The translations under genes were made by a program, and so were the position numbers. From Gammaproteobacteria bacterium (GTDB taxonomy: Bacteria; Pseudomonadota; Gammaproteobacteria; UBA6429; Thiohalophilaceae), in the NCBI GenBank assembly GCA_016125505.1, contig WGLP01000002.1, positions 1,148,082 through 1,212,081 of the forward strand: DNA of 64,000 nt. Direction: 5' to 3'. Positions 28,624-39,394 of this stretch are shown here, piece after piece; within the stretch, counting starts at the first letter, position 1, and each line of letters begins with the position of its first letter. Below the pieces are notes generated by a model. It made no database searches and was not told the origin of the DNA. It saw only the letters and a list, made by a program, of their open reading frames with translations.

Positions 28624-28845
28624 ATGAAAACCCTCAAAACCTTTATTATCGGCTTGATCATTGGCGCCTTGCTTGGTTTCTGGACCGGCTATAACAAAGG
28701 CCGGGGTGCTGGCATTTTCAGCAATCCCTTCAAGGAGCGCACGGTAACGGAAAAGCTTAAAACCAGTTTCGGTGAAGGCGTGGAAAAGGCCGGGAAGAAT
28801 ATCGAGCAGATGGGCAAGGACCTCAAGGATAAAATGGAAAAATAA
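28624..28845 (+). CDS. Small single-membrane-span protein, YtxH-like
   Basis: A 73-residue protein with one N-terminal membrane helix (about residues 5-22) containing GxxxGxxxG-like spacing, followed by an amphipathic, lysine-rich tail (TEKLKTSFGEGVEKAGKNIEQMGKDLKDKMEK). ATG 28624 follows GGAG well placed. General resemblance to YtxH-type small membrane proteins; function unknown. It lies between divergent hpnC and convergent rmuC. Confidence 0.65.
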   Translation: MKTLKTFIIGLIIGALLGFWTGYNKGRGAGIFSNPFKERTVTEKLKTSFGEGVEKAGKNIEQMGKDLKDKMEK

Positions 28846-28864
28846 ACCGCCACGCTGGTATGCG

Positions 28865-30151
28865 TTAATGGTTTTCCGTTTCCGCATCACCGGTGAGTGC
28901 CTCAGCTGTTTTTAGACCGGTTTCAATCTGCTGAGGCGTCTCCATCTCCTTACCGGGATTGATACCGAGTTCAACGAACTTGCGAGCACTGGGCAAGACG
29001 CGAGAGTCGAAGGAACCGACTGCGCTGTTGTAGGCCTTGAGGCCGGCGTCGAGGTTGCGACCGAGTTTTTGCAAATGTCCGGAAAAATTATTCAGGCGCT
29101 GATACAGTTCTTCGCCGATCTTGCGGATCTGCTCTGCATTTTTTGCCAGTTGTTCCTGGCGCCAGCCGTAAGCGACTGCACGCAGCAAGGCAACAAAACT
29201 GGTGGGTGTGGCAAGGATGACTTGTTTACGTAACGCGTCTTCCAGCAAGGCCCTGTCCTGATCCAGGGCGGCGCTGAGAAACTGATCACCGGGTATGAAT
29301 AACACCACGAAGTTAGGCGCATCCTTGAATTGCGACCAGTAGGCCTTACTGCTCAGTTCCTGTACCCGCTGGCGGACGTTGCGCGCATGTCGCTGCAGTT
29401 GTTGTGTGCGTGTCGCATCGTCACCCGCCTCAATGGCGCTGAGATAGGCATCCAGCGGGGTTTTTACGTCGACGACAATTTCACGTTGATCAGGCATGCG
29501 GATGATCATGTCCGGACGCTGGCGACCGGCCTCGGTATCCACATGTTCCTGTTCGAAGAAATCACAGTGTTCGACCATGCCGGCCAGTTCGGCCAGGCGT
29601 TTGAGAGTGAGTTCACCCCACTGTCCACGCACCTCGGGACGGCGCAGGGCGTTCACCAGTTGCCGGGTTTGATCCTGCAGATCGGTTTGGGCGCGTGCCA
29701 TGCTTTCCAGATGTGAATTGAGTGCGCCATAGGACTCTTTGCGATCCTTTTCTATGTTCTGGATCTGTTTCTCGGTTTTATCGAGGGCATCGCGGATGGG
29801 TTTGACCAGATTTTCGATGGCTTTTTCGCGTTGTTCCAGATCTCCCTGGGCCCGCGTCTGGAAATGCCGCAGGTTTTCCGTAGCGAGTTTTAAAAATTCT
29901 TCGGTGTTGTGTTTGAGTGCCTGACTGGAGAGCGCGCTGAAGGTGTGCGCCAGTTGTTCGCGTGCTTCTTGCAGTGCCTGCAGTTTGTCCTGGTGCGCCC
30001 GACGTTCCAGTTCCAGGGTGGTGCGCAATTCTGTGTTCAGGTTGCGCAGGTGCGCGGTCTTGCGCATGAACAATAAGGCGGTAATCAGGGCCCCCAGGCT
30101 GAGCCCCAGCAAGCCAAAGCCAAGATAATACAATTGCGTGTCACTCAGCAT
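28865..30151 (-). CDS. rmuC: DNA recombination protein RmuC
   Basis: RmuC limits inversions at short inverted repeats in E. coli and has a nuclease-like fold. The protein read from ATG 30151 has 428 residues: a membrane anchor (about 7-25), a coiled coil (30-150) and the RmuC domain with GQWGELTLKRLAELAGM, RPDMIIRMPDQREIVVDVKTPLDAY and FVVLFIPGDQFL. The start is placed here because the in-frame extension to 30454 runs antisense inside the phosphatase frame's codons and is Arg/Cys-rich. Its start overlaps the stop of the phosphatase by 11 bp. Confidence 0.92.
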   Translation of the reverse strand: MLSDTQLYYLGFGLLGLSLGALITALLFMRKTAHLRNLNTELRTTLELERRAHQDKLQALQEAREQLAHTFSALSSQALKHNTEEFLKLATENLRHFQTRAQGDLEQREKAIENLVKPIRDALDKTEKQIQNIEKDRKESYGALNSHLESMARAQTDLQDQTRQLVNALRRPEVRGQWGELTLKRLAELAGMVEHCDFFEQEHVDTEAGRQRPDMIIRMPDQREIVVDVKTPLDAYLSAIEAGDDATRTQQLQRHARNVRQRVQELSSKAYWSQFKDAPNFVVLFIPGDQFLSAALDQDRALLEDALRKQVILATPTSFVALLRAVAYGWRQEQLAKNAEQIRKIGEELYQRLNNFSGHLQKLGRNLDAGLKAYNSAVGSFDSRVLPSARKFVELGINPGKEMETPQQIETGLKTAEALTGDAETENH

Positions 30152-30845
30152 AACGTGTGTTTTGTAATTGCAGTTCGTTGTAAGCGTGGATCCATGGATA
30201 GATCGCTTCCGGATGTTCGATATAACTATCGGCCTGCCACTGCTGTGGCGTGTCTTCCGCACGGATGTAGCCATAGAGTGCGGCCATGGTTTGCATGCCG
30301 GCGCGTTTGCCCGCGACGATATCCCGTTCGGCGTCACCGATATACAGACATGCCGCCGGATCGCAACCGCATATCGCACTGGCGTGCACGAGCGGTGCCG
30401 GATCGGGTTTACGCTGCGGCAGGGTGTCGCCGCTGACCACGCTGCAAGGCGCAAATGGCAGGGCCAGTGAAGCCAGTAAAGGCGTGGTCAGCCAGCCCGG
30501 TTTATTGGTGACAATTCCCCATTGCAGTTTGTCGCGCTGCAGAGCGTGCAGCAACTCCAGGATACCCGGAAACAATTGCGTGTGTCTGGCGATATCCGCC
30601 TGATAGTAATCGAGGAGTTGCCGGCGCAGGGCTTCAAAGCTGGAATCGCTGTCTTTGATGCCGAAGCCGAGTTCGATCAAGGCACGGCCACCGTGAGATA
30701 CCACCGGGCGGATCTTTTCGAAGGGCAGGGGGGCACGATGATTTGCTGCAAGCGTGCGGTTGAGGGCGTCGGCCAAATCCGGTGCCGTATCGGCGAACGT
30801 GCCATCGAGATCGAATAACACGGTTTTTATGGGCGGGTTGCGCAC
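30141..30845 (-). CDS. HAD phosphatase, MupP or phosphoglycolate phosphatase
   Basis: A 234-residue HAD-IA phosphatase: motif I DLDGTFADT (about 12-20), motif II TNKPG, motif III KPDP and motif IV YIGDAERDI. It lies after ubiG, as mupP does in Pseudomonas (ubiG-mupP-yciK), and has VVSHGGRALIELGFG where MupP has a similar segment, so N-acetylmuramate 6-phosphate phosphatase (cell-wall recycling) is more likely than glycolate metabolism. Gph remains possible given the autotrophic hints. Start GTG at 30845. Confidence 0.82.
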   Translation of the reverse strand: MRNPPIKTVLFDLDGTFADTAPDLADALNRTLAANHRAPLPFEKIRPVVSHGGRALIELGFGIKDSDSSFEALRRQLLDYYQADIARHTQLFPGILELLHALQRDKLQWGIVTNKPGWLTTPLLASLALPFAPCSVVSGDTLPQRKPDPAPLVHASAICGCDPAACLYIGDAERDIVAGKRAGMQTMAALYGYIRAEDTPQQWQADSYIEHPEAIYPWIHAYNELQLQNTRYAE

Positions 30846-30854
30846 GCGGGTGAG

Positions 30855-31103
30855 TTAAAGCAGTTTAATCAGGATAAACGCGGCAACGCCGAACACGGCG
30901 AAGATCGTAAAGGCCATTGTCAGTTTTTGTACCTGAAACGTCTTTTGCTGCAACTCAACCAATTGTTTGTTGAGCTGATCCGTCTCGGCCAGTTGTTTGG
31001 CGTATAACTCCAGGTGTTTGCGTGTGGTGTTCAACAGTACCTGAATGTTGACGCGAATCTCGTCCAGTGCCTCTTTGTTTAGCTGATTGTCTTGTCCGTT
31101 CAT
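30855..31103 (-). CDS. Small membrane protein with coiled coil
   Basis: An 82-residue protein from ATG 31103: charged, heptad-like helix (LNKEALDEIRVNIQVLLN through LVELQQ) followed by one C-terminal membrane segment (LTMAFTIFAVFGVAAFILI). Not recognised. It lies 4 bp after ubiG, whose stop TGA supplies part of a GAGG, and 9 bp before the phosphatase gene, so it is in the ubiG operon. An in-frame ATG at 31118 overlapping ubiG is an alternative start. Confidence 0.6.
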   Translation of the reverse strand: MNGQDNQLNKEALDEIRVNIQVLLNTTRKHLELYAKQLAETDQLNKQLVELQQKTFQVQKLTMAFTIFAVFGVAAFILIKLL

Positions 31104-31107
31104 GTCC

Positions 31108-31821
31108 TCAATCCGCATCGTGTTGACAGTGAACCAGATAATTGACGTCGACATCGTAACCGAGACTATAGCGCTGAGTGAGCGGGTTATAGCTCATGCC
31201 GGTGAGCTCGCGCATTTCCAGACCGGCGTTTCGTATCCACTCCGCCAATTCCGATGGCTTGATGAATTTGTTGTATTCGTGCGTCCCTTTGGGTAACAGA
31301 CGCAGCAGGTATTCGGCGCCGACAATCGCAAACAGAAACGATTTGGGATTGCGGTTGATCGTGGAGAAAAAGACATGCCCGCCGGGTTTTACCAGTTGCG
31401 CGCAGGCCTGGATCACCGAGCCCGGGTCAGGAACGTGTTCGAGCATTTCCAGGCAGGTGACAACATCAAATTGTCCGGGATATTGGGCGGCAAAGGTTTC
31501 CGCCGTGCTTTGCTGGTAATCCACCTGTACATTGGATTCGTGCTGGTGCAGACGGGCGACGGCCAGTGGCGCCTCACCCATATCTATCCCGGTGACCTGC
31601 GCCCCGCGCAGGGCCATGCTTTCGGACAAAATGCCACCGCCACAACCGACATCAAGTACCCTTTTACCTTGCAGGCCGGCACGGCGATCGATGTAATCCA
31701 GACGCAAGGGGTTGATTTCATGCAGCGGTTTGAATTCACTGTGTGGATCCCACCAGCGCGCGGCGAGCGCCTCGAACTTGTTGATTTCGCCGTAATCGAC
31801 GTTGTGATGTGTCGCAGTCAT
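31108..31821 (-). CDS. ubiG: Ubiquinone biosynthesis O-methyltransferase
   Basis: SAM-dependent enzyme for both O-methylation steps of ubiquinone synthesis. In 237 residues: [19 protein letters not shown] near the N-terminus, SAM motif I LDVGCGGG (about 57-64), and [13 protein letters not shown]. Length agrees with E. coli UbiG (240). It heads a minus-strand unit with the small membrane protein, phosphatase and rmuC. Confidence 0.96.
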   Translation of the reverse strand: MTATHHNVDYGEINKFEALAARWWDPHSEFKPLHEINPLRLDYIDRRAGLQGKRVLDVGCGGGILSESMALRGAQVTGIDMGEAPLAVARLHQHESNVQVDYQQSTAETFAAQYPGQFDVVTCLEMLEHVPDPGSVIQACAQLVKPGGHVFFSTINRNPKSFLFAIVGAEYLLRLLPKGTHEYNKFIKPSELAEWIRNAGLEMRELTGMSYNPLTQRYSLGYDVDVNYLVHCQHDAD

Positions 31822-31876
31822 GGCACAAGCATAGCGAATTCTGGCGCGCAGGATAAGACCCGCCCGCTTACAAAGG

Positions 31877-33187
31877 TTACGGACGTAAGCGTGTTTGCCA
31901 GGTCTGCGCGGTCTTTTCCAATTCCCTGATATCCAGGGTGGTCAGTTCACGGTTTTTCATGAGATGGCGCCCGGCGATCCATACATCCGTGACCTGCTGG
32001 CGATTTGCCGCATACACCAGGGTCGATACCGGGTCGTAGTTGGGCATGGTCTCCAGCTGTGATAAATCAACAGCGATCAGATCGGCAGCCTTGCCCTTTT
32101 CGATCGTTCCAATCTGCCCATCCAGGCCAAGTGCGCGGGCACCATTGATGGTTGCCATGCGCAGGATGGTTTCCGCTTTACCGGCGACGGCATCGTTTGC
32201 CACACCTTTGGCGAGCAGGGCAGCGGTTCGCATTTCGCCAAACATATCGAGGTCGTTATTGCTGGCGGCGCCGTCGGTGCCAAGGGCGACATTCACATCG
32301 GCATCCAGCAGTTTTTGCAAAGGACAAAAGCCACTGGCCAGTTTCAGATTGGATTCCGGACAATGGACGACATGTGCGCCTACCTGGGCATAGTTGGCGA
32401 TTTCCTCGTCGGTGAGGTGTGTCATGTGCGCGCTGACCAGACGCGGGGTCAACAAACCAAGTTGTTCCAGACGTTGCATGGGACGCACACCGAATTTTTG
32501 CAACGACTCCGCGATCTCGTGCTCGGTTTCGTGCAGGTGAATATGGATGGGGATGTCCAGTTCTTCCGCCAATGTCGCGATGTGCGACAGGGGGGCGTCA
32601 CTCACACTATACGGCGCATGTGGGGCGAACATGGTATTGATCAGAGGGTGACCGCGGAATTGATCGTGCAAGGCCAGGCCTTTACGCAGATATTCCTGGG
32701 CATCCTGTGCATAGGCTGAAGGGAAATCGACAGTGATCAAGCCAATGGTGGCACGGATACCCGCATGCTCGGCGGCACGGGCGGTACTCTCGGCGAAGAA
32801 ATACATATCGGCAAAACAGGTGGTACCGCCGCGTAGCATTTCCGCGCAGGCCAACAGGGTGCCGTCGTAAACGAAGTCGTGACTGATCCATTGCTGTTCG
32901 GCCGGCCAGATGTATTCCTGCAACCAGGTCATCAACGGCAAGTCATCAGCAAAGCCGCGCAACAGGTTCATGCTGGCATGGGTATGCGCGTTAATCAACC
33001 CGGGTAGCACGACATGGTTTGTCAGATCGATCGTGTTACCGGCTTGATATTGCTGCTGAGCCTGGACGGCTGGCAGTACATCCAGAATACGCCCCTCGTG
33101 TATTGCCACAGCGGTATCCGGCCAGACCGCGTGATCGGGTTCAATCGGGATGACCCATTTGGCGAGTAATAAGGTATCGATTTGCAT
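31877..33187 (-). CDS. mtaD: 5-methylthioadenosine/S-adenosylhomocysteine deaminase (TRZ/ATZ family)
   Basis: An amidohydrolase-fold metalloenzyme that deaminates methylthioadenosine and S-adenosylhomocysteine. Metal ligands lie in [28 protein letters not shown] and [11 protein letters not shown]. From ATG 33187 ([17 protein letters not shown], the usual family start) it has 436 residues. An in-frame start at 33244 overlaps mtnA's leader and is less likely. The pairing with mtnA, here divergent, supports a methylthioadenosine salvage role. Confidence 0.87.
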   Translation of the reverse strand: MQIDTLLLAKWVIPIEPDHAVWPDTAVAIHEGRILDVLPAVQAQQQYQAGNTIDLTNHVVLPGLINAHTHASMNLLRGFADDLPLMTWLQEYIWPAEQQWISHDFVYDGTLLACAEMLRGGTTCFADMYFFAESTARAAEHAGIRATIGLITVDFPSAYAQDAQEYLRKGLALHDQFRGHPLINTMFAPHAPYSVSDAPLSHIATLAEELDIPIHIHLHETEHEIAESLQKFGVRPMQRLEQLGLLTPRLVSAHMTHLTDEEIANYAQVGAHVVHCPESNLKLASGFCPLQKLLDADVNVALGTDGAASNNDLDMFGEMRTAALLAKGVANDAVAGKAETILRMATINGARALGLDGQIGTIEKGKAADLIAVDLSQLETMPNYDPVSTLVYAANRQQVTDVWIAGRHLMKNRELTTLDIRELEKTAQTWQTRLRP

Positions 33188-33251
33188 CGGCGAAGTTTCC
33201 GGCATCAATATTGGGCTTGCAAGTATTAATTGCTTTTCTGACAATGGGCGG

Positions 33252-34298
33252 ATGTCACTACCGACTGATTCAATTCGCGCTATTCGTTGGGAAGCCGATC
33301 ATTTGACGTTGCTCGACCAGCGCGTGCTCCCATTATCGGAATCTTATCGCCAGTATCATGATGCGCCAGGTGTCGCGGATGCCATTCGCCAGATGGTAGT
33401 ACGTGGCGCACCAGCAATCGGGATCACCGCAGCCTATGGGGTGGTCTTGGCGGCACGTCAGCATTTTGCAAATACGTCGAAGACGTGGCGCGAGAGCCTG
33501 GCAGCAGATATCAAATTGCTTGCGCAGTCGCGACCTACGGCAGTGAATCTGTTCTGGGCATTGGAACGCATGCAGCGGGTATTGAACGAGAATACGGATA
33601 CGAGTGTCCTTGATGCCTTATTGCATGAGGCATTGGCGATTCACGATGAAGACATAGCTGCCAATTTTTCCATGGGTGAATATGGTGCGGGTTTAATCTC
33701 TGGACAGGGTTCGGTGCTGACGCATTGTAATACTGGCTCGCTGGCAACCGGTGGTTACGGAACTGCGCTTGGGGTTATCCGGTCTGCTTATCGCCAGGAA
33801 AAAATTACCGAGGTTTTTGCCGATGAAACCCGTCCCTGGTTACAGGGCGCCCGCCTCACTGCGTGGGAGTTGGTGAAGGACAAGATTCCGGTCAGACTGC
33901 TGGCCGAAGGAGCGGCGGCGAGCTTGATGCGCAGCGAAAGGCCGGGCTGGGTTATCGTGGGCGCCGATCGGATCGCTGCGAATGGTGATGTCGCTAACAA
34001 GATCGGGACATATAGCCTGGCCGTATTGGCACGCCAACACGGCGTGAATTTTATGGTTGTCGCGCCGACATCGACGGTGGATATGTCGATTGCGAGTGGT
34101 GAAGACATCCCGATAGAATACCGCGATGAACAGGAGTTGTTGCAATTGGGTGGCAATCGGATCGCCGCGGAAGGCGCACATGCCTGGAATCCGGTGTTTG
34201 ATGTGACGCCCGCCGGCTTGATTGATGCGATCGTGACGGAACGTGGTGTCATCCTGCAGCCCGACAACGACAGACTATTAAAGCATTTCTCAGAATAA
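33252..34298 (+). CDS. mtnA: S-methyl-5-thioribose-1-phosphate isomerase
   Basis: Isomerises methylthioribose 1-phosphate to methylthioribulose 1-phosphate in methionine salvage. The 348 residues from ATG 33252 contain [16 protein letters not shown], the catalytic cysteine in [13 protein letters not shown], and the aspartate in [19 protein letters not shown]. In-frame codons run back to 33150, inside the divergent deaminase gene; ATG 33252 fits the family N-terminus. Ribosome-binding site is weak (GGGCGG). Confidence 0.93.
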   Translation: MSLPTDSIRAIRWEADHLTLLDQRVLPLSESYRQYHDAPGVADAIRQMVVRGAPAIGITAAYGVVLAARQHFANTSKTWRESLAADIKLLAQSRPTAVNLFWALERMQRVLNENTDTSVLDALLHEALAIHDEDIAANFSMGEYGAGLISGQGSVLTHCNTGSLATGGYGTALGVIRSAYRQEKITEVFADETRPWLQGARLTAWELVKDKIPVRLLAEGAAASLMRSERPGWVIVGADRIAANGDVANKIGTYSLAVLARQHGVNFMVVAPTSTVDMSIASGEDIPIEYRDEQELLQLGGNRIAAEGAHAWNPVFDVTPAGLIDAIVTERGVILQPDNDRLLKHFSE

Positions 34299-34315
34299 AC
34301 CTAAGGTAGAAGTAC

Positions 34316-35401
34316 ATGCAGCAAAATCTCCCATCAGGGGAAAATACCTATATTGATGATGAGATCAGTCTCTACGATCTTTACAGTGTCTTGTTAAAAC
34401 GCAAAAAGCTGATTGGGGCCGTATTTATATCAGTCTTGCTGGTGTGCGCGATCTATTTGCTGGTGGCGCAAAAGATTTATAAAGCGACGGCGGTTTTATT
34501 GCCCCCTACCAGCGGTGATGTGTTTTTAACGAATATTGATATCAAAGGTGTCACTGATTTCAAGCCGGAGGATGTTTTTAAATTATATACCCAGGAGTTG
34601 ACATCAAACGAACGCTGGAATGCTTTTGCCAAGAGTGAGAAAAAAATAGTTGGTACACTTAGCGCTGAGGCACAATTTCGCAATCCATTTAAACTCGAAA
34701 AAGACAAAAACCTTCCCAATGATCACAGTCTGTTAACGTATGAAACGGCAAATAAGGCAAGCGCTGCTGAAATAGTCCAACGCTATTTGAAGTTTGCGGA
34801 ACAGGGATTGATCGATGTGTTAACGCAACAAATTACCCAATACATCGATCACAATACGAGAGCCCTGGAGCTGGAAATTCAGTTCGAGCGCGATGCGGCA
34901 AAGCAGGTGCGCATGGACAAAATCGTCGCATTGGAAAATGATCTTACTATCGCAAAAAAACTGGGTATCACTACCGATAACATCTATTTCAGCCTGGCAG
35001 GCAAAGCCGCCGGGAATAAAACCGGTGTTCTGAATGTATTTCCAGGGGACACGACCACCCCGACCTATCTGCGCGGGACCAGGGTGATCTCCGCAGAGCT
35101 TGAGGCACTGAAAAACCGGAAATCAGATGACCCGTACATCCCAAGCCTGCGTGAGAAACAAAATCAGTTATTGAAGCTCGCACAAGTCAAATTTAAACCC
35201 GCAAGCTTTCATCCTTATCGGCTGGATGGCGAAATCGTTGCACCAGATCATCCCATCAAGCCGAAGAAGTCACTCGTGTTGTTGTTAGGCGGCATCTTGG
35301 GCCTGTTCTTGGGTATTTTTGCCGCCTTCATTGTTGAATTTTTGGTCAAGGCGAACGAACAACGACGCGAGGAACTGGACCGGCTGGCTGCTCGTGATTA
35401 A
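34316..35401 (+). CDS. Wzz-type polysaccharide chain-length determinant
   Basis: An inner-membrane protein that sets the length of O-antigen or capsule chains. In 361 residues there is one membrane helix near residues 32-52 (LIGAVFISVLLVCAIYLLVA) and another at the C-terminus (LVLLLGGILGLFLGIFAAFIVEFL), with a periplasmic helical domain between them. The PDHPIKPKKSL motif before the second helix is a Wzz signature. AAGG lies ahead of the ATG, 17 bp after mtnA. It is AT-richer than mtnA and gyrA; wzz is found near ihfB/himD in Pseudomonas but here is between mtnA and gyrA. Confidence 0.85.
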   Translation: MQQNLPSGENTYIDDEISLYDLYSVLLKRKKLIGAVFISVLLVCAIYLLVAQKIYKATAVLLPPTSGDVFLTNIDIKGVTDFKPEDVFKLYTQELTSNERWNAFAKSEKKIVGTLSAEAQFRNPFKLEKDKNLPNDHSLLTYETANKASAAEIVQRYLKFAEQGLIDVLTQQITQYIDHNTRALELEIQFERDAAKQVRMDKIVALENDLTIAKKLGITTDNIYFSLAGKAAGNKTGVLNVFPGDTTTPTYLRGTRVISAELEALKNRKSDDPYIPSLREKQNQLLKLAQVKFKPASFHPYRLDGEIVAPDHPIKPKKSLVLLLGGILGLFLGIFAAFIVEFLVKANEQRREELDRLAARD

Positions 35402-35559
35402 GGATGCGTGGCCCGGATGCCATGCTTGGGATTTTTTTCCGGGCTTGGGTCTGGCAGCGAGAGTTATGGGCCGTTGATGACAGGCCAGGCACGAAAAAGC
35501 CTGATATTTACCCATGCATTTCCCTTCTGCCAGCCTTATCTTCTGTCTAAGCTCTTTTT

Positions 35560-35595
35560 ATTCTGATTCTGTAGGGGAGAGGGGTATGATACAAT
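35560..35595 (+). promoter_or_regulatory. Candidate gyrA promoter
   Basis: In the 278-bp gap between the wzz-like gene and gyrA, TATGAT (35585-35590) or the overlapping TACAAT (35590-35595) could be a -10 box. The corresponding -35 positions (TCTGAT/ATTCTG region) match the consensus only weakly. The rest of the gap shows no other structure. Confidence 0.3.
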
Positions 35596-35679
35596 CCAGC
35601 CTTCGTTTCCTCTGCGCCCCATAGCGCATGAAGCTCGGATACTTAATATAAAGAAAATTAGCGACGACCCTATCTGAAG

Positions 35680-38238
35680 ATGGCTGAATTTGCCAAAGAA
35701 GTCCTCCCGATCAATATCGAAGAGGAGATGAAGCAGTCCTATCTGGACTATGCCATGTCCGTGATTGTCGGTCGCGCCCTGCCGGATGTGCGTGACGGAC
35801 TCAAGCCGGTTCATCGCCGTGTGCTGTTTGCCATGCGTGAATTGGGCAACGATTGGAACAAGCCCTACAAGAAGTCGGCCCGTGTCGTCGGTGACGTCAT
35901 CGGTAAATACCATCCCCATGGCGATGCGGCGGTGTATGACACCATTGTGCGTATGGCCCAGCCCTTCTCGTTGCGCTACATGCTGGTGGACGGGCAGGGC
36001 AATTTCGGTTCCGTTGATGGCGATGCGCCGGCGGCGATGCGTTATACCGAAGTGCGCATGGCCAAGATTGCCCATGAACTGCTGGCCGATATCGATCGCG
36101 AGACAGTTGATTTTGTCCCTAACTACGACGAATCCGAACAGGAACCGGAGATCCTGCCGGCACGGATCCCCAATCTGCTGGTCAACGGTTCCGCCGGTAT
36201 CGCGGTGGGGATGGCCACCAATATTCCGCCGCACAATCTCACCGAGATCATCAATGGCTGCCTCGCGGTAATCGACAATCCGGAAGTCTCGATTGTGGAC
36301 CTGATGCAAATCATTCCCGGTCCGGATTTTCCCACCGCCGGTATTATTAACGGCGCACGGGGTATTGCCGAAGCCTATGCCACCGGTCGCGGTCGTATTT
36401 ATGTGCGTGCCCGCACCGAAATTGAAATCGACGAGCGGACCAGCAAGCAGACCATTATCGTCACCGAATTACCCTATCAGGTTAACAAGGCGCGTCTGCT
36501 GGAACGTATTGCCGAGCTGGTGAAGGAAAAAAAGATTGATGGCATCACCGAGCTGCGTGATGAATCCGATAAGGATGGCATGCGCGTCGTGATCGAGTTG
36601 CGGCGAGGCGAGGTCGCCGAAGTCATGTTGAACAATCTGTACCAACATACACAGTTACAGAGTGTGTTTGGTATCAACATGGTGGCGCTGGTGGATAACC
36701 AGCCGCGTCTGCTTAACATCAAGCAGATCCTCGAGGCCTTTATTCGTCATCGGCGTGAGGTAGTGACGCGCCGGACGATTTACGATCTGCGCAAGGCTCG
36801 CGAGCGTGCGCATATCCTGGAAGGCCTGGCGGTCGCATTAGCCAATATCGATCTCATTATCGCCATGATCAAGGCCGCGGCTTCACCTGCCGAGGCCAAG
36901 GACAAATTGATGGCAACCCCCTGGGCGCCGGGTGTGGTGATCCAGATGCTGGAACGCTCGGGTTCTGAAGCGTCGCGCCCGGAAGGTTTGCCTGATGAAC
37001 TTGGTTTGATCGATGGCATGTACCATCTGTCTGATGCGCAGGCGCAGGCGATCCTCGACATGCGTCTGCACCGGCTGACCGGACTGGAGCAGGACAAGAT
37101 CATCAAGGAATACGAGGAATTCCTGGTCAAGATCGCTGACCTGCTGGACATCCTGGGTTCAGGTGATCGTCTGATGCAGGTGATCCGTGATGAACTCAAC
37201 GAGATCAAGGAACAGTATGGCGACGAACGGCGCACCGAGATCATCGCCAGTCAGGAAGATCTGACTATCGAGGATTTGATTACCGAAGAAGACGTCGTGG
37301 TGACCTTGTCACATGAAGGTTATGCCAAGTCGCAACCGGTTTCATCCTACGCCGCACAACGCCGCGGCGGTAAAGGTAAGGCCGCAACGGCGGTCAAGGA
37401 AGAAGATTTTATCGACAAGCTGTTCGTGGTTAACACCCATGACACGATCCTGTGTTTCTCCAACAAGGGTAAGGTGTACTGGCTCAAGGTCTATGAATTA
37501 CCGCAAGCGGGCCGCACCGCGCGTGGCAAGCCGATCATCAATTTGTTGCCGCTGAGCGAAGGCGAGCGTATTAACGCCATGCTGCCGATCCGTGAGTACG
37601 CCGAAGATAAATATGTCTTCTTTGCGACGGAACAGGGCGTTATAAAGAAAACACCGTTAACCGAATTCTCACGGCCGCGCTCTTCCGGCATTATCGCCGT
37701 TGAAATGCGCGAAGGCGATCATCTGGTCGGCGTGGAACTGACCACAGGCGATCAGGACGTGATCCTGTTCAGCAGTAGTGGCAAGGCGATACGCTTTAAC
37801 GAGAATGACGTGCGTCCGATGGGGCGCAATGCTGTCGGCGTCAGGGGTATCAAACTTGGCGAAGAGCACAAGGTGATTTCGTTGATTCTCGCGGGCGAAG
37901 GTCATGTGCTTACCGTTACCGAAAACGGATATGGCAAACGCACGCCTGTCTCTGATTATCCTATTCACGGACGTGGCGGTCTTGGGGTTATATCCATCCA
38001 GACTACAGCACGTAATGGTGCGGTAACCGGCGCCAAGCTGGTGGATGAGAGTGACGAGATCATGTTAATCACCAGTGGCGGGACGCTGGTGCGTACGCGT
38101 GTAGATGAGATTTCGACCATGGGGCGCAATACACAAGGCGTGCGCCTGATTACGCTGGCCAGTGAAGAGAAGCTCACCGGCGTTGAACGTATTGCCACTG
38201 TCGATGAAGCCGACGGTGAAGCAGTTGACGTAGAGTAA
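35680..38238 (+). CDS. gyrA: DNA gyrase subunit A
   Basis: Breaks and rejoins DNA to introduce negative supercoils. The 852-residue protein has catalytic Y122 (AAMRYTE) and the GyrA box QRRGGKG at about residues 560-566 that starts the DNA-wrapping C-terminal domain. In the quinolone-determining region the fluoroquinolone contact Ser83 of E. coli is Ala83, and Asp87 is kept ([10 protein letters not shown]). The C-terminus ends in an acidic tail. serC follows by 55 bp, the Pseudomonas-like order. Confidence 0.98.
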   Translation: MAEFAKEVLPINIEEEMKQSYLDYAMSVIVGRALPDVRDGLKPVHRRVLFAMRELGNDWNKPYKKSARVVGDVIGKYHPHGDAAVYDTIVRMAQPFSLRYMLVDGQGNFGSVDGDAPAAMRYTEVRMAKIAHELLADIDRETVDFVPNYDESEQEPEILPARIPNLLVNGSAGIAVGMATNIPPHNLTEIINGCLAVIDNPEVSIVDLMQIIPGPDFPTAGIINGARGIAEAYATGRGRIYVRARTEIEIDERTSKQTIIVTELPYQVNKARLLERIAELVKEKKIDGITELRDESDKDGMRVVIELRRGEVAEVMLNNLYQHTQLQSVFGINMVALVDNQPRLLNIKQILEAFIRHRREVVTRRTIYDLRKARERAHILEGLAVALANIDLIIAMIKAAASPAEAKDKLMATPWAPGVVIQMLERSGSEASRPEGLPDELGLIDGMYHLSDAQAQAILDMRLHRLTGLEQDKIIKEYEEFLVKIADLLDILGSGDRLMQVIRDELNEIKEQYGDERRTEIIASQEDLTIEDLITEEDVVVTLSHEGYAKSQPVSSYAAQRRGGKGKAATAVKEEDFIDKLFVVNTHDTILCFSNKGKVYWLKVYELPQAGRTARGKPIINLLPLSEGERINAMLPIREYAEDKYVFFATEQGVIKKTPLTEFSRPRSSGIIAVEMREGDHLVGVELTTGDQDVILFSSSGKAIRFNENDVRPMGRNAVGVRGIKLGEEHKVISLILAGEGHVLTVTENGYGKRTPVSDYPIHGRGGLGVISIQTTARNGAVTGAKLVDESDEIMLITSGGTLVRTRVDEISTMGRNTQGVRLITLASEEKLTGVERIATVDEADGEAVDVE

Positions 38239-38293
38239 TTTGCCTCCCGGTATCTCGATTTAATTCAATTTTGACAAAAAGGATCTGAAAACC

Positions 38294-39376
38294 ATGTCAC
38301 GTTGTTTCAATTTCAGTGCGGGCCCGGCGATGTTGCCGGTGGAGGTTCTGGAACGCGCGCAGCAGGAAATGCTCGATTGGAACGGTAGTGGCATGTCGGT
38401 GATGGAAATGAGTCACCGCGGCAAGGAATTCATGAGCATCGCTGAAAAGGCGGAGGCGGACCTGCGCGAGTTGCTCGGTATTCCGGGTGATTATGCGGTG
38501 TTGTTTCTGCAAGGCGGTGCCTCGGCACAGTTCGCCATGGTGCCAATGAATCTATTGCGTGGAAAAACCAAGGCGGATTACATCAATACCGGCGCCTGGT
38601 CGAAGAAGGCCATTGCCGAGGCCAAACATTACTGTGAGGTGAATGTCGCGGCCAGCAGTGAGGCGCAGAATTTTACGACGATTCCTCCGTTTGAAACCTG
38701 GAAGCTGCAAAAAGATGCGGCGTATCTGCATTACACGCCGAATGAAACCATCGGCGGCGTGGAGTTTCATTGGGTGCCGGATGCCGGTGATGTACCGCTG
38801 GTCGTGGATATGTCTTCGACGATTCTGTCACGCCCCATCGATGTCACGAAATTCGCCTGTATCTATGCCGGGGCACAGAAAAATATCGGACCTGCCGGTC
38901 TGACAATCGTCATCGTGCGTAAGGATTTGCTGGGACAAACCGTCAAAGGCACGCCGACTATACTGGACTATCAGCAACACGCAGAAAATGATTCGATGCT
39001 GAATACACCGCCGACCTATGCCTGGTATCTGTCAGGCCTGGTGTTCGAGTGGCTGAAGGCAAAAGGCGGTCTGGCCGGCATGGCCGAAATTAACAAGCGC
39101 AAGGCACAGAAACTCTATGCCGCCATCGATCAATCGAGCTTTTATCATAATCCGGTGGACCCGGTCTGCCGTTCCTGGATGAATGTGCCGTTCACACTGG
39201 CCAACGCCGAGCTCGACAAACCGTTTCTGGAACAGGCCGCCAAGCGTGGCCTCAAGACATTGAAGGGGCATCGTTCCGTCGGTGGTATGCGCGCGAGTAT
39301 TTATAATGCTATGCCGGAGGCCGGTATCGATACCTTGATTGAGTTCATGCGGGAATTCGAAAAAGAACACGCCTGA
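38294..39376 (+). CDS. serC: Phosphoserine aminotransferase
   Basis: PLP enzyme converting 3-phosphohydroxypyruvate to phosphoserine (also used in pyridoxine synthesis). 360 residues; [15 protein letters not shown] at the start, [14 protein letters not shown], and the PLP lysine in [22 protein letters not shown] lies before the ATG. It starts the serC-serA-pheA-hisC-tyrA-aroA run of aromatic, serine and histidine genes on one strand. Confidence 0.97.
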   Translation: MSRCFNFSAGPAMLPVEVLERAQQEMLDWNGSGMSVMEMSHRGKEFMSIAEKAEADLRELLGIPGDYAVLFLQGGASAQFAMVPMNLLRGKTKADYINTGAWSKKAIAEAKHYCEVNVAASSEAQNFTTIPPFETWKLQKDAAYLHYTPNETIGGVEFHWVPDAGDVPLVVDMSSTILSRPIDVTKFACIYAGAQKNIGPAGLTIVIVRKDLLGQTVKGTPTILDYQQHAENDSMLNTPPTYAWYLSGLVFEWLKAKGGLAGMAEINKRKAQKLYAAIDQSSFYHNPVDPVCRSWMNVPFTLANAELDKPFLEQAAKRGLKTLKGHRSVGGMRASIYNAMPEAGIDTLIEFMREFEKEHA

Positions 39377-39394
39377 ATACGCCAGGGAGTTGCG

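Noticed and set aside
33188..33251. Possible SAM-responsive riboswitch between the MTA deaminase and mtnA
   Set aside because: The gap is only about 64 bp and shows no conserved aptamer pattern.
35536..36309. 257-codon minus-strand frame overlapping the gyrA start
   Set aside because: Antisense to conserved gyrA; no supporting signals.
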